From: Candidatus Caenarcanales bacterium
GTDB taxonomy: Bacteria > Cyanobacteriota > Vampirovibrionia > Caenarcaniphilales > Caenarcanaceae
Direction of reading: 5' to 3'
Assembly: GCA_030065015.1 (NCBI GenBank)
Contig: JASJDU010000002.1
Coordinates: 78,615 to 142,614 of the forward strand
Length of the DNA: 64,000 nucleotides
Positions 1-8,499 of the stretch are shown one piece after another (the stretch's first letter is position 1; the number at the start of each line of letters is the position of its first letter). Both the position numbers and the translations under genes were made by a program. The notes below the pieces were generated by a model, which saw only the letters and a list, made by a program, of their open reading frames with translations, was not told the DNA's origin and searched no databases.

Positions 1-48
1 GCCTCCGATTTTTATGACTGGGCTGCTTCACCAGAAGCTGGTTACTAA
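1..48 (+). CDS. 3' end of an unidentified gene
   Basis: Reading frame 1 is open from the window edge to a TAA at 46-48 and ends in DFYDWAASPEAGY. A strong intrinsic terminator follows at 75-110, which supports a real plus-strand gene ending here. Only 15 codons are visible, so no family can be assigned. It converges on ispG. Confidence 0.6.
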   Translation, partial: ASDFYDWAASPEAGY

Positions 49-74
49 ATAACTATCAGTTAGAGATTTAGGGT

Positions 75-110
75 AAGGGGATTGATAGAATTATCAATCC
101 CCTTTTTGTT
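75..110 (+). terminator. Rho-independent terminator
   Basis: A perfect 11-bp stem (77-87 pairs with 92-102: GGGGATTGATA / TATCAATCCCC) closes a GAAT tetraloop. It is followed directly by TTTTTGTTTT. This is a textbook intrinsic terminator for the plus-strand gene ending at 48. The T-tract is only on this side, so it is not obviously a terminator for ispG coming the other way. Confidence 0.93.
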
Positions 111-139
111 TTATTGATAAATTGATTTCCTTGAAGCTT

Positions 140-1249
140 TTAAGCCGTTATTAATTTCTTTTCTTTGGCTACTATCTTAGCTTCTTCTATTAAGGCAGGA
201 ATTAATTGATCTTCTGGAAGCTTTTTAATTATTTCTCCATTCTTTACTAATATTCCAACGGGGATTCCATCTGGACCTAGTCCACCGAAGGAAACTCCTA
301 TATCTGCATGTTCACTCTCCCCGGGCCCATTTACAACACAACCCATTACCGCTACGGTTAGTGGTAGATTTAAGCTGTCGAGTTCTTTTTCAACTTTTTG
401 AACCCATTCTTCAAAGTTTTTTGTTGCAATCCTTCCGCAGGTTGGGCAACTTATTAAATTGAGCCCATCTTTTCTAATACCTAAAGTCCTTAATATTTGC
501 TTTGCCAGTTCAACTTCTTTTACTGGATCGGCTGTTAAAGAAACCCTCAGAGTATCTCCAATTCCTTCAGACAAAAGAGTACCTAAACCAATAGAGGATT
601 TTACGGATCCAGTTCCAGGTGGTCCCGCTTCCGTGACTCCTAAGTGAAACGGATAATCACATTTGTCCGCCATTAACCTGTAAGCTGTAACCATTGTTGG
701 TACGTCACTAGCTTTTAGTGATAGCTTTATTTGATCATAATCTAAGTCCTCTAGGATTCGAATGTGGTACAAAGCACTTTCTACCATTGCTCGAGGAATA
801 TCATTTGGGAACTTATCCGCTTTATCTTTCTCTAAAGATCCGGCGTTCACTCCAATCCTTATTGGTATTTGTTTCTCTTTGGCTGCAGCAACAACTTCTT
901 GTACTCTTTCTTTTTTGCCAATATTGCCTGGATTCAAGCGAAGTCCATCGATGCCAGCTTCAATTGCTTTTAATGCAAGTCTCCAGTCGAAATGGATATC
1001 TGCAATTACTGGGATCAATGAGTTGTTTATAATCTCTGGTAATGCTTCTGCCGCTTTGGCCTCTGGAACAGCAACTCTAACTATTTGACAGCCTGCAACT
1101 GCAAGTGAACGAATCTGTCCCAAAGTTGCTTCAACATCGTGTGTATCAGTAGTACACATTGATTGTATTGAGATTGGTGCATCTCCTCCAACTTCGACGT
1201 CTCTAATTCTAATTTTTTTTGTTTTTCTGCGAGGAAATGTTGTTTGCAT
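140..1249 (-). CDS. ispG: 4-hydroxy-3-methylbut-2-en-1-yl diphosphate synthase IspG
   Basis: IspG performs the penultimate step of the MEP isoprenoid pathway, reductively converting methylerythritol cyclodiphosphate to HMBPP with a [4Fe-4S] cluster. The 369-aa protein has the bacterial length. Cluster-binding cysteines are visible in ISCPTCGR and MGCVVNGPGE, and the conserved GLRLNPGN stretch lies in the N-terminal TIM barrel. It is last in a minus-strand run after atpC and the phytoene-synthase-like gene, 82 bp downstream of the latter. The ATG at 1249 gives the expected N-terminus (FPRRKTKKIRI). Product assignment is firm; operon membership is inferred from spacing. Confidence 0.97.
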   Translation of the reverse strand: MQTTFPRRKTKKIRIRDVEVGGDAPISIQSMCTTDTHDVEATLGQIRSLAVAGCQIVRVAVPEAKAAEALPEIINNSLIPVIADIHFDWRLALKAIEAGIDGLRLNPGNIGKKERVQEVVAAAKEKQIPIRIGVNAGSLEKDKADKFPNDIPRAMVESALYHIRILEDLDYDQIKLSLKASDVPTMVTAYRLMADKCDYPFHLGVTEAGPPGTGSVKSSIGLGTLLSEGIGDTLRVSLTADPVKEVELAKQILRTLGIRKDGLNLISCPTCGRIATKNFEEWVQKVEKELDSLNLPLTVAVMGCVVNGPGESEHADIGVSFGGLGPDGIPVGILVKNGEIIKKLPEDQLIPALIEEAKIVAKEKKLITA

Positions 1250-1331
1250 GAGAAGAAAGTTACCAGTAGATAAATAATATCTACTTTAAATGAATTTGAT
1301 CCAATCCCCATTTCAAAGCTAGAGATTAGAA

Positions 1332-2222
1332 CTATTTTTTCAACAAATTAGAGTTCAGATTTAGAACATTATTTATAAACCAGGATGACTTACTAGTTTT
1401 ATGGACCGGTGGATCTGGAGAGGATAATAGCCAGTTTAATCTTAATGCGGAGTGAATTTCATCTTCGTATTTATTACATAAAAATTTCACGGAATCTTTA
1501 ATCCCCTTTGGATAAATGGACAAATTTTTCTTCACGAAAATCAATGATTCATTAACTTTTTGTAGCTCGAATTTGGTTAAGCTTTTAATTGATTCACTCT
1601 TTGTGTTTAAGAGTAGATCCTCTTCGGTACAGTTGAACAAAGCTAAATCATCTAAAGGAATGAAAAGTTTACCCTCATTAGCGAGTAAACTGGTTTTCTT
1701 AAGCAACTGCCACCATAAGATTCCTGCGCCCAGAGATGACAGAGGTTCAAGAAATTCACTGTCTCCAGCTTGAATTTCATCATTGTAAATTACGTTGGCG
1801 GATATAAGAGCTATGGAACCCCCTAATAGTTTTAAAAAGAATTCAAGTTCTCTAAAGGTTGGGAATCTGATTGTTCCAGAGGAGGCTTCTAGACCTTTTA
1901 TGAAATTGATAAGTGTATTTTGAGAATTGATATCAAACCGATCCTTCAAATCTAGCCAGGCTGTTAGAGAAATACTCAAATCAGCATCATTTTCCTCCCC
2001 GTAGAAAACTATGGATTTCCACTTGCTAAGGAAATCTTCAGTTCCTGATTTGTTTTGCCAGCATTGAAACGGATTAATTCCCTGCAAAAAAGAAAAAAGA
2101 GCCCAAGAAATTAAGTGTTTGTCTTCGGAGAGTAGTAAACTGGCCTGATGAAAGTATTCGGAATTCTCTTTAATAAAACAAAGGTAAGGACTGTTAACTG
2201 ATTGGTAGACAGTTTTCTTCAT
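1332..2222 (-). CDS. Degenerate squalene/phytoene synthase-family protein (probable pseudoenzyme)
   Basis: The 296-aa protein follows the layout of head-to-head prenyl synthases (CrtB/HpnC/HpnD type). Residues 116-141 match the region usually read as Y-x-T-x-x-EL...VAGSVGLM (here FRELEFFLKLLGGSIALI). Residues 162-195 match LG-x-A-x-Q-x-x-N-x-x-RD-x-x-ED...GR-x-YLP (here LGAGILWWQLL and GKLFIPLDDL). Both aspartate-rich Mg-diphosphate motifs are gone. The second reads KKTSLLAN instead of RDxxED, and the first, near residues 45-52, reads FLQGINPF instead of a DxxxD motif. Catalysis is therefore unlikely unless a different chemistry is used. Its ATG overlaps the atpC stop (ATGA, 2219-2222) and ispG follows. 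Family call is by pattern only; function unknown. Confidence 0.6.
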   Translation of the reverse strand: MKKTVYQSVNSPYLCFIKENSEYFHQASLLLSEDKHLISWALFSFLQGINPFQCWQNKSGTEDFLSKWKSIVFYGEENDADLSISLTAWLDLKDRFDINSQNTLINFIKGLEASSGTIRFPTFRELEFFLKLLGGSIALISANVIYNDEIQAGDSEFLEPLSSLGAGILWWQLLKKTSLLANEGKLFIPLDDLALFNCTEEDLLLNTKSESIKSLTKFELQKVNESLIFVKKNLSIYPKGIKDSVKFLCNKYEDEIHSALRLNWLLSSPDPPVHKTSKSSWFINNVLNLNSNLLKK

Positions 2223-2500
2223 ATTTCTTCTATTTGAGATGAGATGATTTTTACAATCGATTCTTTTTTGTTACTCTCAGATGCTGAAGTTTCTAGTATG
2301 GCTTCCTTAACTTTAATACTTTGGATTGGATTAGAAGAATTGGTTTGAAACCTAATAACACCATCATCTTTGAGGAGGGTAATAAAAGGAATATGCCCCT
2401 CGAGAATTCCGAAGGCTCCATTAATTCCTTCTGCTTCTAAAAGACATACTTCTTTATCGATTTCTTTTCCTTTATTGGGTGTTATTACTTCTAATTTCAT
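2219..2500 (-). CDS. atpC: F1 ATP synthase epsilon subunit, short form
   Basis: This 93-aa protein matches the N-terminal beta-sandwich of epsilon: LEVITPNK at the start, GAFGILEGHIPFITLL and DGVIRF. Epsilon links the gamma stalk to the c-ring. The usual subunit is about 130-140 aa with a C-terminal two-helix domain that inhibits ATP hydrolysis. That domain is absent here, since the gene stops at about the domain boundary. The gene is isolated from the other atp genes of this window (28375-30159) and is not preceded by atpD. Its stop overlaps the next start (ATGA), suggesting translational coupling to the phytoene-synthase-like protein. Confidence 0.85.
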   Translation of the reverse strand: MKLEVITPNKGKEIDKEVCLLEAEGINGAFGILEGHIPFITLLKDDGVIRFQTNSSNPIQSIKVKEAILETSASESNKKESIVKIISSQIEEI

Positions 2501-2716
2501 TTGATTATGCTGAAACTTTAGTTCATTTGTAGTAACTATTTTACGTTAAGCAAGCAAAATGTAAAACTGAGAACCCAAAGAACAAAATTTATATTTGCAG
2601 TTTTATGTGAAACAGTAAAGTTAATACTCATTGCTTCGTTGGATTTTTTTTCTCAGAGAATAAAGTTGAACATTCTTTATTAATTTCCTGTGAATGAAAT
2701 ATTTGGAGCTTTTGTA

Positions 2717-2986
2717 ATGTTTCAAATATTTGGTTCTAACTCTCTCAAAAACTTTAATTATGATCCTTCTGCCAAAGATAAGGGGAATCCTTTAGTATCT
2801 TCTGGAAACCTGCAGCAAAAAGGAAATAATGCTCCATCCAATCAAACATATTTGACGAGTGAAAACGGTCAAATAACTAATTCCGCAAATACAATTGATA
2901 AACCGCAAGCAAATAAGATACAAGCAGAACAAATCTTAAATGAGAAATTCTATGGAACCGGAAGCGTAATAAACTTATTGGCTTAA
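2717..2986 (+). CDS. Hypothetical small Asn-rich protein
   Basis: I do not recognise this 89-aa protein. It is polar and rich in Asn, Gln and Ser with no signal peptide or membrane segment, starts MFQIFGSNS, and ends FYGTGSVINLLA. A GTG start at 2690 is possible, but the ATG at 2717 has a GGAG Shine-Dalgarno at 2705-2708 with 8-nt spacing, so I prefer it. It is divergent from atpC and convergent with metW. Composition resembles the Asn-rich protein at 3824, which may only reflect AT bias. Confidence 0.55.
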   Translation: MFQIFGSNSLKNFNYDPSAKDKGNPLVSSGNLQQKGNNAPSNQTYLTSENGQITNSANTIDKPQANKIQAEQILNEKFYGTGSVINLLA

Positions 2987-3011
2987 ATTGAACTAATAAA
3001 TTCTGCTTTAT

Positions 3012-3605
3012 TTATTGACTTAGAACAAATAGAGCATAGGGGCTGAAGAGATTTGGCATTATGTTAGGCAGTGTCAAGAATTCGTTGTAAAAAATTTTTT
3101 GATTAACACGAAAATTATTTTTCGCACAAAAGGTCTCGAAATCAGAAATTGTAACTAAGTGAATATTTGGTGTGTTGTACCATTCGTATGGTAGGTCTTT
3201 GCTCTTTGGCATTTTCCCTTTGAAAAACAACTGTGAACGAATTTCCCAGTAGCCAAAGTTTGTAAAACTTATTAGAACTTTCCTTCCAATTCTGATTGCA
3301 TCTTGAATAACAAGAACTGGATTTCTTGTTGCTTGAAGGGTTTTGTTTAAAATAACGTAATCAAAAGTGCTGTCTTGGTAATCTCTGAGGCCTTTGTCGA
3401 GATCTTGTTGAACAATATTCATTCCTTCTTCAATGGCTTTTTTTGTTAGTTTGTAGTTTATCTCTATGCCTTGGCTACTTATATCTTTCTGTTTTAAATG
3501 TTTCATGAGACTGCCATCCGCACAGCCTAAGTCTAAGACTCTAGATTCCTTCGGTATTAAATCATAAATTATCTGATGATCTAGTCTTTTCATATTGCTA
3601 TTCAC
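3012..3605 (-). CDS. metW: MetW-family methyltransferase
   Basis: The 197-aa protein has the class I SAM-binding motif VLDLGCADGSLM and the family signatures NKTLQATRNP, SFTNFGYWEIR, PYEWYNTPNIH and TISDFETFC. MetW normally works with MetX (homoserine O-acyltransferase) in methionine synthesis and is usually encoded beside it. No metX is visible here, so the partner would have to be elsewhere. An alternative start four codons in (MKRLDHQII) fits most homologs equally well. No operon partners are evident. Confidence 0.92.
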   Translation of the reverse strand: MNSNMKRLDHQIIYDLIPKESRVLDLGCADGSLMKHLKQKDISSQGIEINYKLTKKAIEEGMNIVQQDLDKGLRDYQDSTFDYVILNKTLQATRNPVLVIQDAIRIGRKVLISFTNFGYWEIRSQLFFKGKMPKSKDLPYEWYNTPNIHLVTISDFETFCAKNNFRVNQKIFYNEFLTLPNIMPNLFSPYALFVLSQ

Positions 3606-3823
3606 AGTTAGATTATATCTGCAAGTTCTATAGGAAAAGCCTAAGATTCAGAAGATTCAATAAGTTAAAAGCTGAAAACTTTTTGAAAAACAAGCACTAA
3701 ATTAATTGTTTGCTTCGGATACCCCTTGGAGATGTGTAATAGCCCTATTGGAGAGGCCACACATAATATTTCTTTAATAGTAATCCTCAAAAATCATCTT
3801 AAAGAATTTCAGAGGGTGAAACA

Positions 3824-4777
3824 ATGTACACGTTAGTTTTAGGTAACAACAATCATTTAGGAACAAATTACTCCAACACCAATTTCAACAGTCTGCCTGT
3901 TACATATGGCTCCGGTAGAAATGATGTTTTTGCACTTAATGGTGAAACAAGAGGCACCTATTTAGGGGGCGGAGGCGATGACACTTTTGATTATGGAAAA
4001 ACCCCCGGTCAACTTAACACAAGAATTAATGGTGGTTCAGGTGATGACACTTTTGCCCTTAGCGAATTAAAAGTAGAAGATGCTTTGAATGCTCTCAAAA
4101 ATCAAGGTTATTCATTCGTTCAACTGTCAAACGGTTTTGCTTTAAGGACTAGAGATGGTCAAGAGATAAGAGTGATAAATGTTCAAAACGTCTCTTTTGC
4201 AGATAAAACCTTTAATTTAACTAAAGATGAAGACTTGAAAGCTTTTGTAAAAGCTCTTGAAGATAACGATATTAGAATTATTGATGAAACCAGTAGAAAT
4301 AATAGAAGAGTTGGCTTTATCCCGAGACATAATCACTATAATTCAGGTCGTAGGCATCATTATTCGAATGGAAATTCATTGGAAAATGCTTTAAGAAGGA
4401 TGTTGAATGGAACTTCAACAAATTACAACAATAGACATAATGGTTTTTATCCTAAAAATATAAATAATTTAAATTCCCAAGAAGCTTATCTTAGTGGGAT
4501 GCAAAATGCATTACAAAGCATATTTGGAAATAACTTTAATAATTCTTATAACAATGGTTTTAGGCATCAATATCCATTGTCAAATAACTCCTATAACCAC
4601 AATCATTTTGGATCCAATTCAATTAGAATGTCCGCTTCTGACTTTCTTTCATATTTAAATTCTAATAATCAAAATAATTTATTTACCAGCAATAATGGTT
4701 TAACAAACAATTTTCATGGAAACTCAAATTATGATTTTAGAAATTCAATAAATAATTTCTACTTACAAATGATTTAA
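3824..4777 (+). CDS. RTX-like, Asn/His-rich secreted-type protein
   Basis: The 317-aa protein has no N-terminal signal. Three RTX-type calcium-binding units are visible at residues 29-38 (GSGRNDVFAL), 48-58 (GGGGDDTFDYG) and 69-79 (NGGSGDDTFAL). They are about 20 residues apart rather than in tandem nonapeptides. A charged middle part (80-160) follows, then a long low-complexity tail very rich in Asn, with His, Tyr, Ser and Arg. RTX proteins lacking a signal peptide are commonly exported by type I secretion; no such transporter is in the window. GAGGGTG sits just upstream of the ATG. The function could be adhesion or surface-layer; that is inference. Confidence 0.7.
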   Translation: MYTLVLGNNNHLGTNYSNTNFNSLPVTYGSGRNDVFALNGETRGTYLGGGGDDTFDYGKTPGQLNTRINGGSGDDTFALSELKVEDALNALKNQGYSFVQLSNGFALRTRDGQEIRVINVQNVSFADKTFNLTKDEDLKAFVKALEDNDIRIIDETSRNNRRVGFIPRHNHYNSGRRHHYSNGNSLENALRRMLNGTSTNYNNRHNGFYPKNINNLNSQEAYLSGMQNALQSIFGNNFNNSYNNGFRHQYPLSNNSYNHNHFGSNSIRMSASDFLSYLNSNNQNNLFTSNNGLTNNFHGNSNYDFRNSINNFYLQMI

Positions 4778-5016
4778 TTGCTTTTGATTTTATTCCCCGT
4801 GGTTTGTAAGCTGCGGGGTAGCTAAAACAAACTTGTAATTGCAAATAATTTAATAAATCAATAAATTTAGATAAATTTTCTATTAATAACCCTACAAATC
4901 AATAATTACGTAACTGATTTTAAAAGAAGTTGAAATCAGATCAATATAATTCAATGAAGGTTTTCTATTACTAAAACTAAAGACAAACCAGGTAAAACAT
5001 ATTTTAAATATTAGTT

Positions 5017-5292
5017 ATGATGAAAATAATATTATTACTCATCTCATTTTTTTATAAACTAAGTGGTGAAGTCTTCCATACGATTTTCAGCAAATTACGC
5101 CTACTATTTTTCCTATTATTTTTATTTGCTATTGGCTCAATAATAAATGAAACGAAAATAATAGAAAGCCTCAACCTTCAGCTAGATTTCCATTTCTCAC
5201 TGATTCGAAGACCTCCTCCTTTATTAGGAGCTTCAGAACTAATAAGATTTACCAACTTTACAAAGAATTTTAGATTTATAAAGTTGGGATAA
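5017..5292 (+). CDS. Doubtful small hydrophobic ORF
   Basis: A 91-aa ORF with hydrophobic stretches at residues 4-12 and 27-42 and a Pro-rich RRPPPLLG turn. No family is recognised and no ribosome binding site is clear. It lies in 770 bp between the RTX-like gene and the FNT channel gene that otherwise shows no coding signal. The strong AT bias could generate such an ORF by chance. Confidence 0.25.
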   Translation: MMKIILLLISFFYKLSGEVFHTIFSKLRLLFFLLFLFAIGSIINETKIIESLNLQLDFHFSLIRRPPPLLGASELIRFTNFTKNFRFIKLG

Positions 5293-5547
5293 AAGAATTT
5301 TGTAGCTAAAAAATATAGCGGAGAAGGACTTGAGCTCCCTTGGACTTGCATTTGGCTATTTTGTGAAGCCTCGTAAGATAATGCCTGAACAAGGAATTTA
5401 TCGATTCAATATTGAAAGTCTCAATTTGAGTTGAATTGTCAAAATGTCAAGCTTAAACATCAGAACTAAGACTATGACTTGCTATATAATTTGATCTTGA
5501 TTTATATAAAGCTCTATCCAGCCCGGTTAAGCCTAACTTTACATAAG

Positions 5548-6441
5548 ATGAAAAATAAAAATCAAAAAACCGTAATAGAAGACGAAATTGTCACAGAGAG
5601 AACAATTGAGAGATTTACTGAGGATAAAAAGTACACACCAGTTATTATAAAAAGGACGGATGAATCGGTAAGACACCCAGGGGATATTCTTGAGACTGCA
5701 ATCAAAGAAGGTAAATCTCAAATAGACAGACATAAGTTATCTCTTTTTCTTTCTGCAATAGCAGCAGGCTTGATTCTTGGTTTTAGTGCGATGGCCGTTG
5801 GAATTGTTACTCAATACAATGGATCAATAGATTCTTCTTTGCTTTCAAGATTCTTGGTTGCACTTGTTTATCCACTCGGATTTATATTGTGCATAATGAG
5901 TGGAAGTCAACTATTCACAGAGCATACTGCAACAGCTGTTTATCCATACTTAGATAAACAGACTTCTTTTACCAGCTTGCTTAAGTTGTGGAGCTTAGTG
6001 ATTTTAGGTAATTTAATAGGTTGTATTGTCTCTTCAACTCTACTATCTGCATCTAATGAAATTATTGATGCAAAACTCGGTTACTTCTCTATTGCGGATC
6101 ACCTAATTCATCAGTCCAGCACTTCTCTTGTTGTCAGTGCAATTCTTGCTGGATGGTTAATGGCGCTAGGTGGATGGCTTGTACTAGCAACCCCTCCAAC
6201 CTCTAGTCAAATTATGTGTGTCTATATAGTTACTTTTTTGATAGGTTTCGGTCAATTACACCATTCAATTGCTGGTACCGTAGAAATGTTGACTGCTGTT
6301 TTTCTTGGAGCTTCGATAACAACAATTCAAGTGGTTAAGTTTATTGGGTTGGCATTAATGGGTAATCTTATTGGCGGTAGTGTTTTTGTTGCAGCATTAA
6401 ACTACGCTCACATTAAAAAAACACAAGACCTTAAAAGTTAA
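5548..6441 (+). CDS. Formate/nitrite transporter (FNT) family channel
   Basis: This is an inner-membrane channel of the FNT family (formate, nitrite, hydrosulfide or related weak-acid anions). The long polar N-terminus (about 75 residues) precedes six membrane segments. Family features include the SGSQLFTEHTA motif after the second helix, LGNLIGC, the central-histidine region GFGQLHHSIAGTVE and the closing GNLIGGSVFVAALNY. The extended cytoplasmic N-terminus resembles YfdC-type members rather than FocA. I place the start at ATG 5548 (MKNKNQK); an in-frame ATG at 5479 would add 23 hydrophobic residues unlike the family. Substrate cannot be told from sequence. Confidence 0.85.
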   Translation: MKNKNQKTVIEDEIVTERTIERFTEDKKYTPVIIKRTDESVRHPGDILETAIKEGKSQIDRHKLSLFLSAIAAGLILGFSAMAVGIVTQYNGSIDSSLLSRFLVALVYPLGFILCIMSGSQLFTEHTATAVYPYLDKQTSFTSLLKLWSLVILGNLIGCIVSSTLLSASNEIIDAKLGYFSIADHLIHQSSTSLVVSAILAGWLMALGGWLVLATPPTSSQIMCVYIVTFLIGFGQLHHSIAGTVEMLTAVFLGASITTIQVVKFIGLALMGNLIGGSVFVAALNYAHIKKTQDLKS

Positions 6442-6876
6442 TTACAATTTCCAGAAGTGATCTGCATCTCTGCATCGGCTAAGCTTTTGAGCAAAAGAAT
6501 TGTACTATTTAAAGTGTCAGGTTGACGGATGATTAGTTTTATCTAATTGACTTGTTCATGGGTTCGAGTATAGTTTTTTTCAACATACATTACTTCATTT
6601 GCATCAAATTGAAGATAGATTCAAGAGGAGAAGCTTGTTCCCTAGCTCAATTAGTCCAACAATACGAGTAGAAGGGTTTGATTTATCTGGGATATTTACC
6701 TCGCTAATAAATAAGTGCACTATTCATTTAATTTGTTTAGAGAAAAGAAGTAAAAACTAGAACAGAAGAAAGTAAGTAGAAAGCACAGAATTTAAGCGCT
6801 AACAAAAGATCAATATCTCTATGAAAAAGTAATCTTTATCAGTCTTTTATACAAATTTTATAATCGTTCAGAAGGC

Positions 6877-6902
6877 TGGGCAGTAATTGACGATTTTCGA
6901 AC
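6877..6902. other. Possible degenerate attachment site (copy of tRNA-Val 3' end)
   Basis: TGGGCAGTA at 6877-6885 is identical to the plus-strand reading of the tRNA-Val 3' end (9470-9478). After a few extra bases it is followed by TTCGAAC (6896-6902), as in the T-arm. This is what an eroded att copy would look like at the far end of a roughly 2.6-kb insertion whose integrase remnant lies beside the tRNA. The match is short and could be chance. Confidence 0.25.
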
Positions 6903-6993
6903 TTCTATTGAGAGAATTTCTTATGTTTTAGGGAAATCGCTAATACAGTATGCATAAGTGTTTTACTGTAATATCTCAATTGAATTAAGGCTC

Positions 6994-7079
6994 CAGTTAC
7001 ATGCCAGTTACATGGAAAAAACCAGCAAAAACAGGACTTTCAAGTAAAAAATTGCCTTTCAGTTACATGCCAGTTACAT
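6994..7079. repeat. Four phased copies of CAGTTACAT
   Basis: The 20-mer CAGTTACATGCCAGTTACAT occurs exactly twice, at 6994-7013 and 7060-7079. Each contains two CAGTTACAT units 11 bp apart. Unit starts are 6994, 7005, 7060 and 7071, so all four lie on multiples of 11 bp (the middle gap is 55). All therefore face the same side of the helix. The set ends 16 bp beyond the 3' end of the AlbA-HATPase gene. It looks like a protein-binding array (iteron or operator), origin unknown. Confidence 0.8.
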
Positions 7080-7095
7080 ATAAGATTAAACTAAT

Positions 7096-8496
7096 TTAAG
7101 CCCAGGTTGGTACATACCTTCTATCTCTGTTTGATCTATTGCTTGGATCTTTGATTTTAATGAGACCTGCTTCGATAGTGTCTTTAATGATTCTTGAGAC
7201 CATTGGATAGTTAGTGTCAGGTATTTTTAGTCTTTCTCGCAATGTCATATTGCTCATAAAATCATTTTCAATCCATTTTAAACAACAGTGTTGAAAGCAA
7301 GCTCTAATTCTATCCTCTTTTGATAAAGCGGCTAATGGCCTGTGAGAAAAGATAATTACTTTTGTTGAAGATTCTTCATTTGAGAACTCTGGTGCTGGCA
7401 GATTGTACTTCTCGCACTCAGAAACAACCCTGTCAATTCCAACACCCCTTTCTTCACAAAGATTAATTCTCCTCATAAAGCTTGTTAATTCTTCATTCCT
7501 AGAACGGGGACTATGATCGATAAATCTTAGAGTCTCTATTATAGGTTTTCCAGGATTACTGATCTCAATGCGATCTTCATAAACTTCAATCAAGACTCTC
7601 ATTCCAGAGATTGTAAAATCTTGATGAATAAGAGCATTAGCAATAAGCTCTCGAAGCATCAATAAAGAGTATGTTTCTTCAATTTCCCTCTTAACTTCAG
7701 TTTTTTCTTTTGAAGGTAGTTGATTTCTTACAAATTGAATTAGATCTTCAAATGCTACTGCATAACCTTTTATACCTTGAATGTCCTTACTTGCATTGAG
7801 CTTATTCTTCCCTTCATAGATTATTACCCTTGGAGACTTGTTTTTAAGTCTGTCAAATTTTGTAATGTCTCTTGCAAAGAGAATTGCACCAAGATGAGTA
7901 ACGCTGTATTTCCCTCTTGACTTTACAATAAGTTTGTCTTGTTGGAGTTTTTCAATAATAGATTCTTTCTCTTGAGTAATAGATTGAGAAGTTAATTCTA
8001 AATATTTTGTATAGTCCAAAAGTTCCAACACTTCGTCAGTGCTTAAACTTGCTTTGGCAATGGACATTTCAAAATCCGTTCTTTTTGTCCAGATTTGTCT
8101 TTCTTTCTCTGGATAATCTTTCAAATTATGTGTTGTTTGACCTACCCTTATAAATTCTTTTCCATCGAACTGAACAGGCTTATCTGTAGCAGCAGGTATT
8201 TCAACAATAACAATTTTCTTTTGTTCAATTTCAAGATGATAGAAGGCAAAGTTCTTTGGTCTAATCTTTTGAGTTAACCAAGCTTCTAAATGTTGATTTC
8301 CAACTTTCTGGGTATTAGGTGAAAAACTAGTTCCAAGTGGTTCAAAGGTTCTGTTATTAATCCCAAAAATCAAATACCCAAAGGTTCTATCATTTAATAG
8401 AGCACTGTTGGCAAGGGCTGAGATATATTCACCGATTTTGACTGGATCGGAATTACTGTCTTTAAACTCAAGCCATTCAAGCTCCGATTTAGCAAC
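7096..8496 (-). CDS. AlbA_2 / HATPase_c_4 (RecG-like) DNA-binding protein, start lost
   Basis: The frame is open from 8496 to 7096. The first codons read VAKSELEWLEFKD, followed by IGEYISALANSALL and IFGINN. This is the Schlafen/AlbA_2 domain N-terminus, so the domain starts well before the first usable internal start (TTG at 8373). Next come a middle linker, a GHKL-type ATPase module (LRELIANALIHQDF, ISNPGKP, GVGIDRVV) and a C-terminal winged helix. Upstream, the only in-frame ATG (8506-8508) is followed by GAG and two TAA stops (8497-8502), so no intact start is visible. Such proteins often accompany restriction or mobile elements as putative regulators. It may be translated only from 8373, lacking part of the domain. 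Confidence 0.75.
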   Translation of the reverse strand, partial: VAKSELEWLEFKDSNSDPVKIGEYISALANSALLNDRTFGYLIFGINNRTFEPLGTSFSPNTQKVGNQHLEAWLTQKIRPKNFAFYHLEIEQKKIVIVEIPAATDKPVQFDGKEFIRVGQTTHNLKDYPEKERQIWTKRTDFEMSIAKASLSTDEVLELLDYTKYLELTSQSITQEKESIIEKLQQDKLIVKSRGKYSVTHLGAILFARDITKFDRLKNKSPRVIIYEGKNKLNASKDIQGIKGYAVAFEDLIQFVRNQLPSKEKTEVKREIEETYSLLMLRELIANALIHQDFTISGMRVLIEVYEDRIEISNPGKPIIETLRFIDHSPRSRNEELTSFMRRINLCEERGVGIDRVVSECEKYNLPAPEFSNEESSTKVIIFSHRPLAALSKEDRIRACFQHCCLKWIENDFMSNMTLRERLKIPDTNYPMVSRIIKDTIEAGLIKIKDPSNRSNRDRRYVPTWA

Positions 8497-8499
8497 TTA

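Larger units (their letters stand above)
6442..7095. other. Gene-free stretch at the edge of a decayed element
   Basis: No ORF of substance is seen in these 654 bases. They hold a tRNA-end-like sequence (6877-6902) and a set of phased direct repeats (6994-7079), both described separately. The rest is AT-rich with no recognisable RNA gene. It separates the FNT gene from the remnants of a mobile element. Confidence 0.6.

Noticed and set aside
459-1088. Three plus-strand open frames of 62 to 108 aa
   Set aside because: They are antisense to ispG and have no family features.
3720-3823. Structured leader or riboswitch upstream of the RTX-like gene
   Set aside because: Short complementary pieces (ATGTGT/ACACAT) exist, but no known riboswitch core or convincing fold could be drawn.
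4795-4820. Terminator after the RTX-like gene (CCCCG...CGGGG)
   Set aside because: Five-base arms around a 14-base loop and no T-tract on either strand; too weak to list.
6994-7079. CRISPR array
   Set aside because: Only two 20-bp copies with internal subrepeats, no regular spacers and no cas genes.
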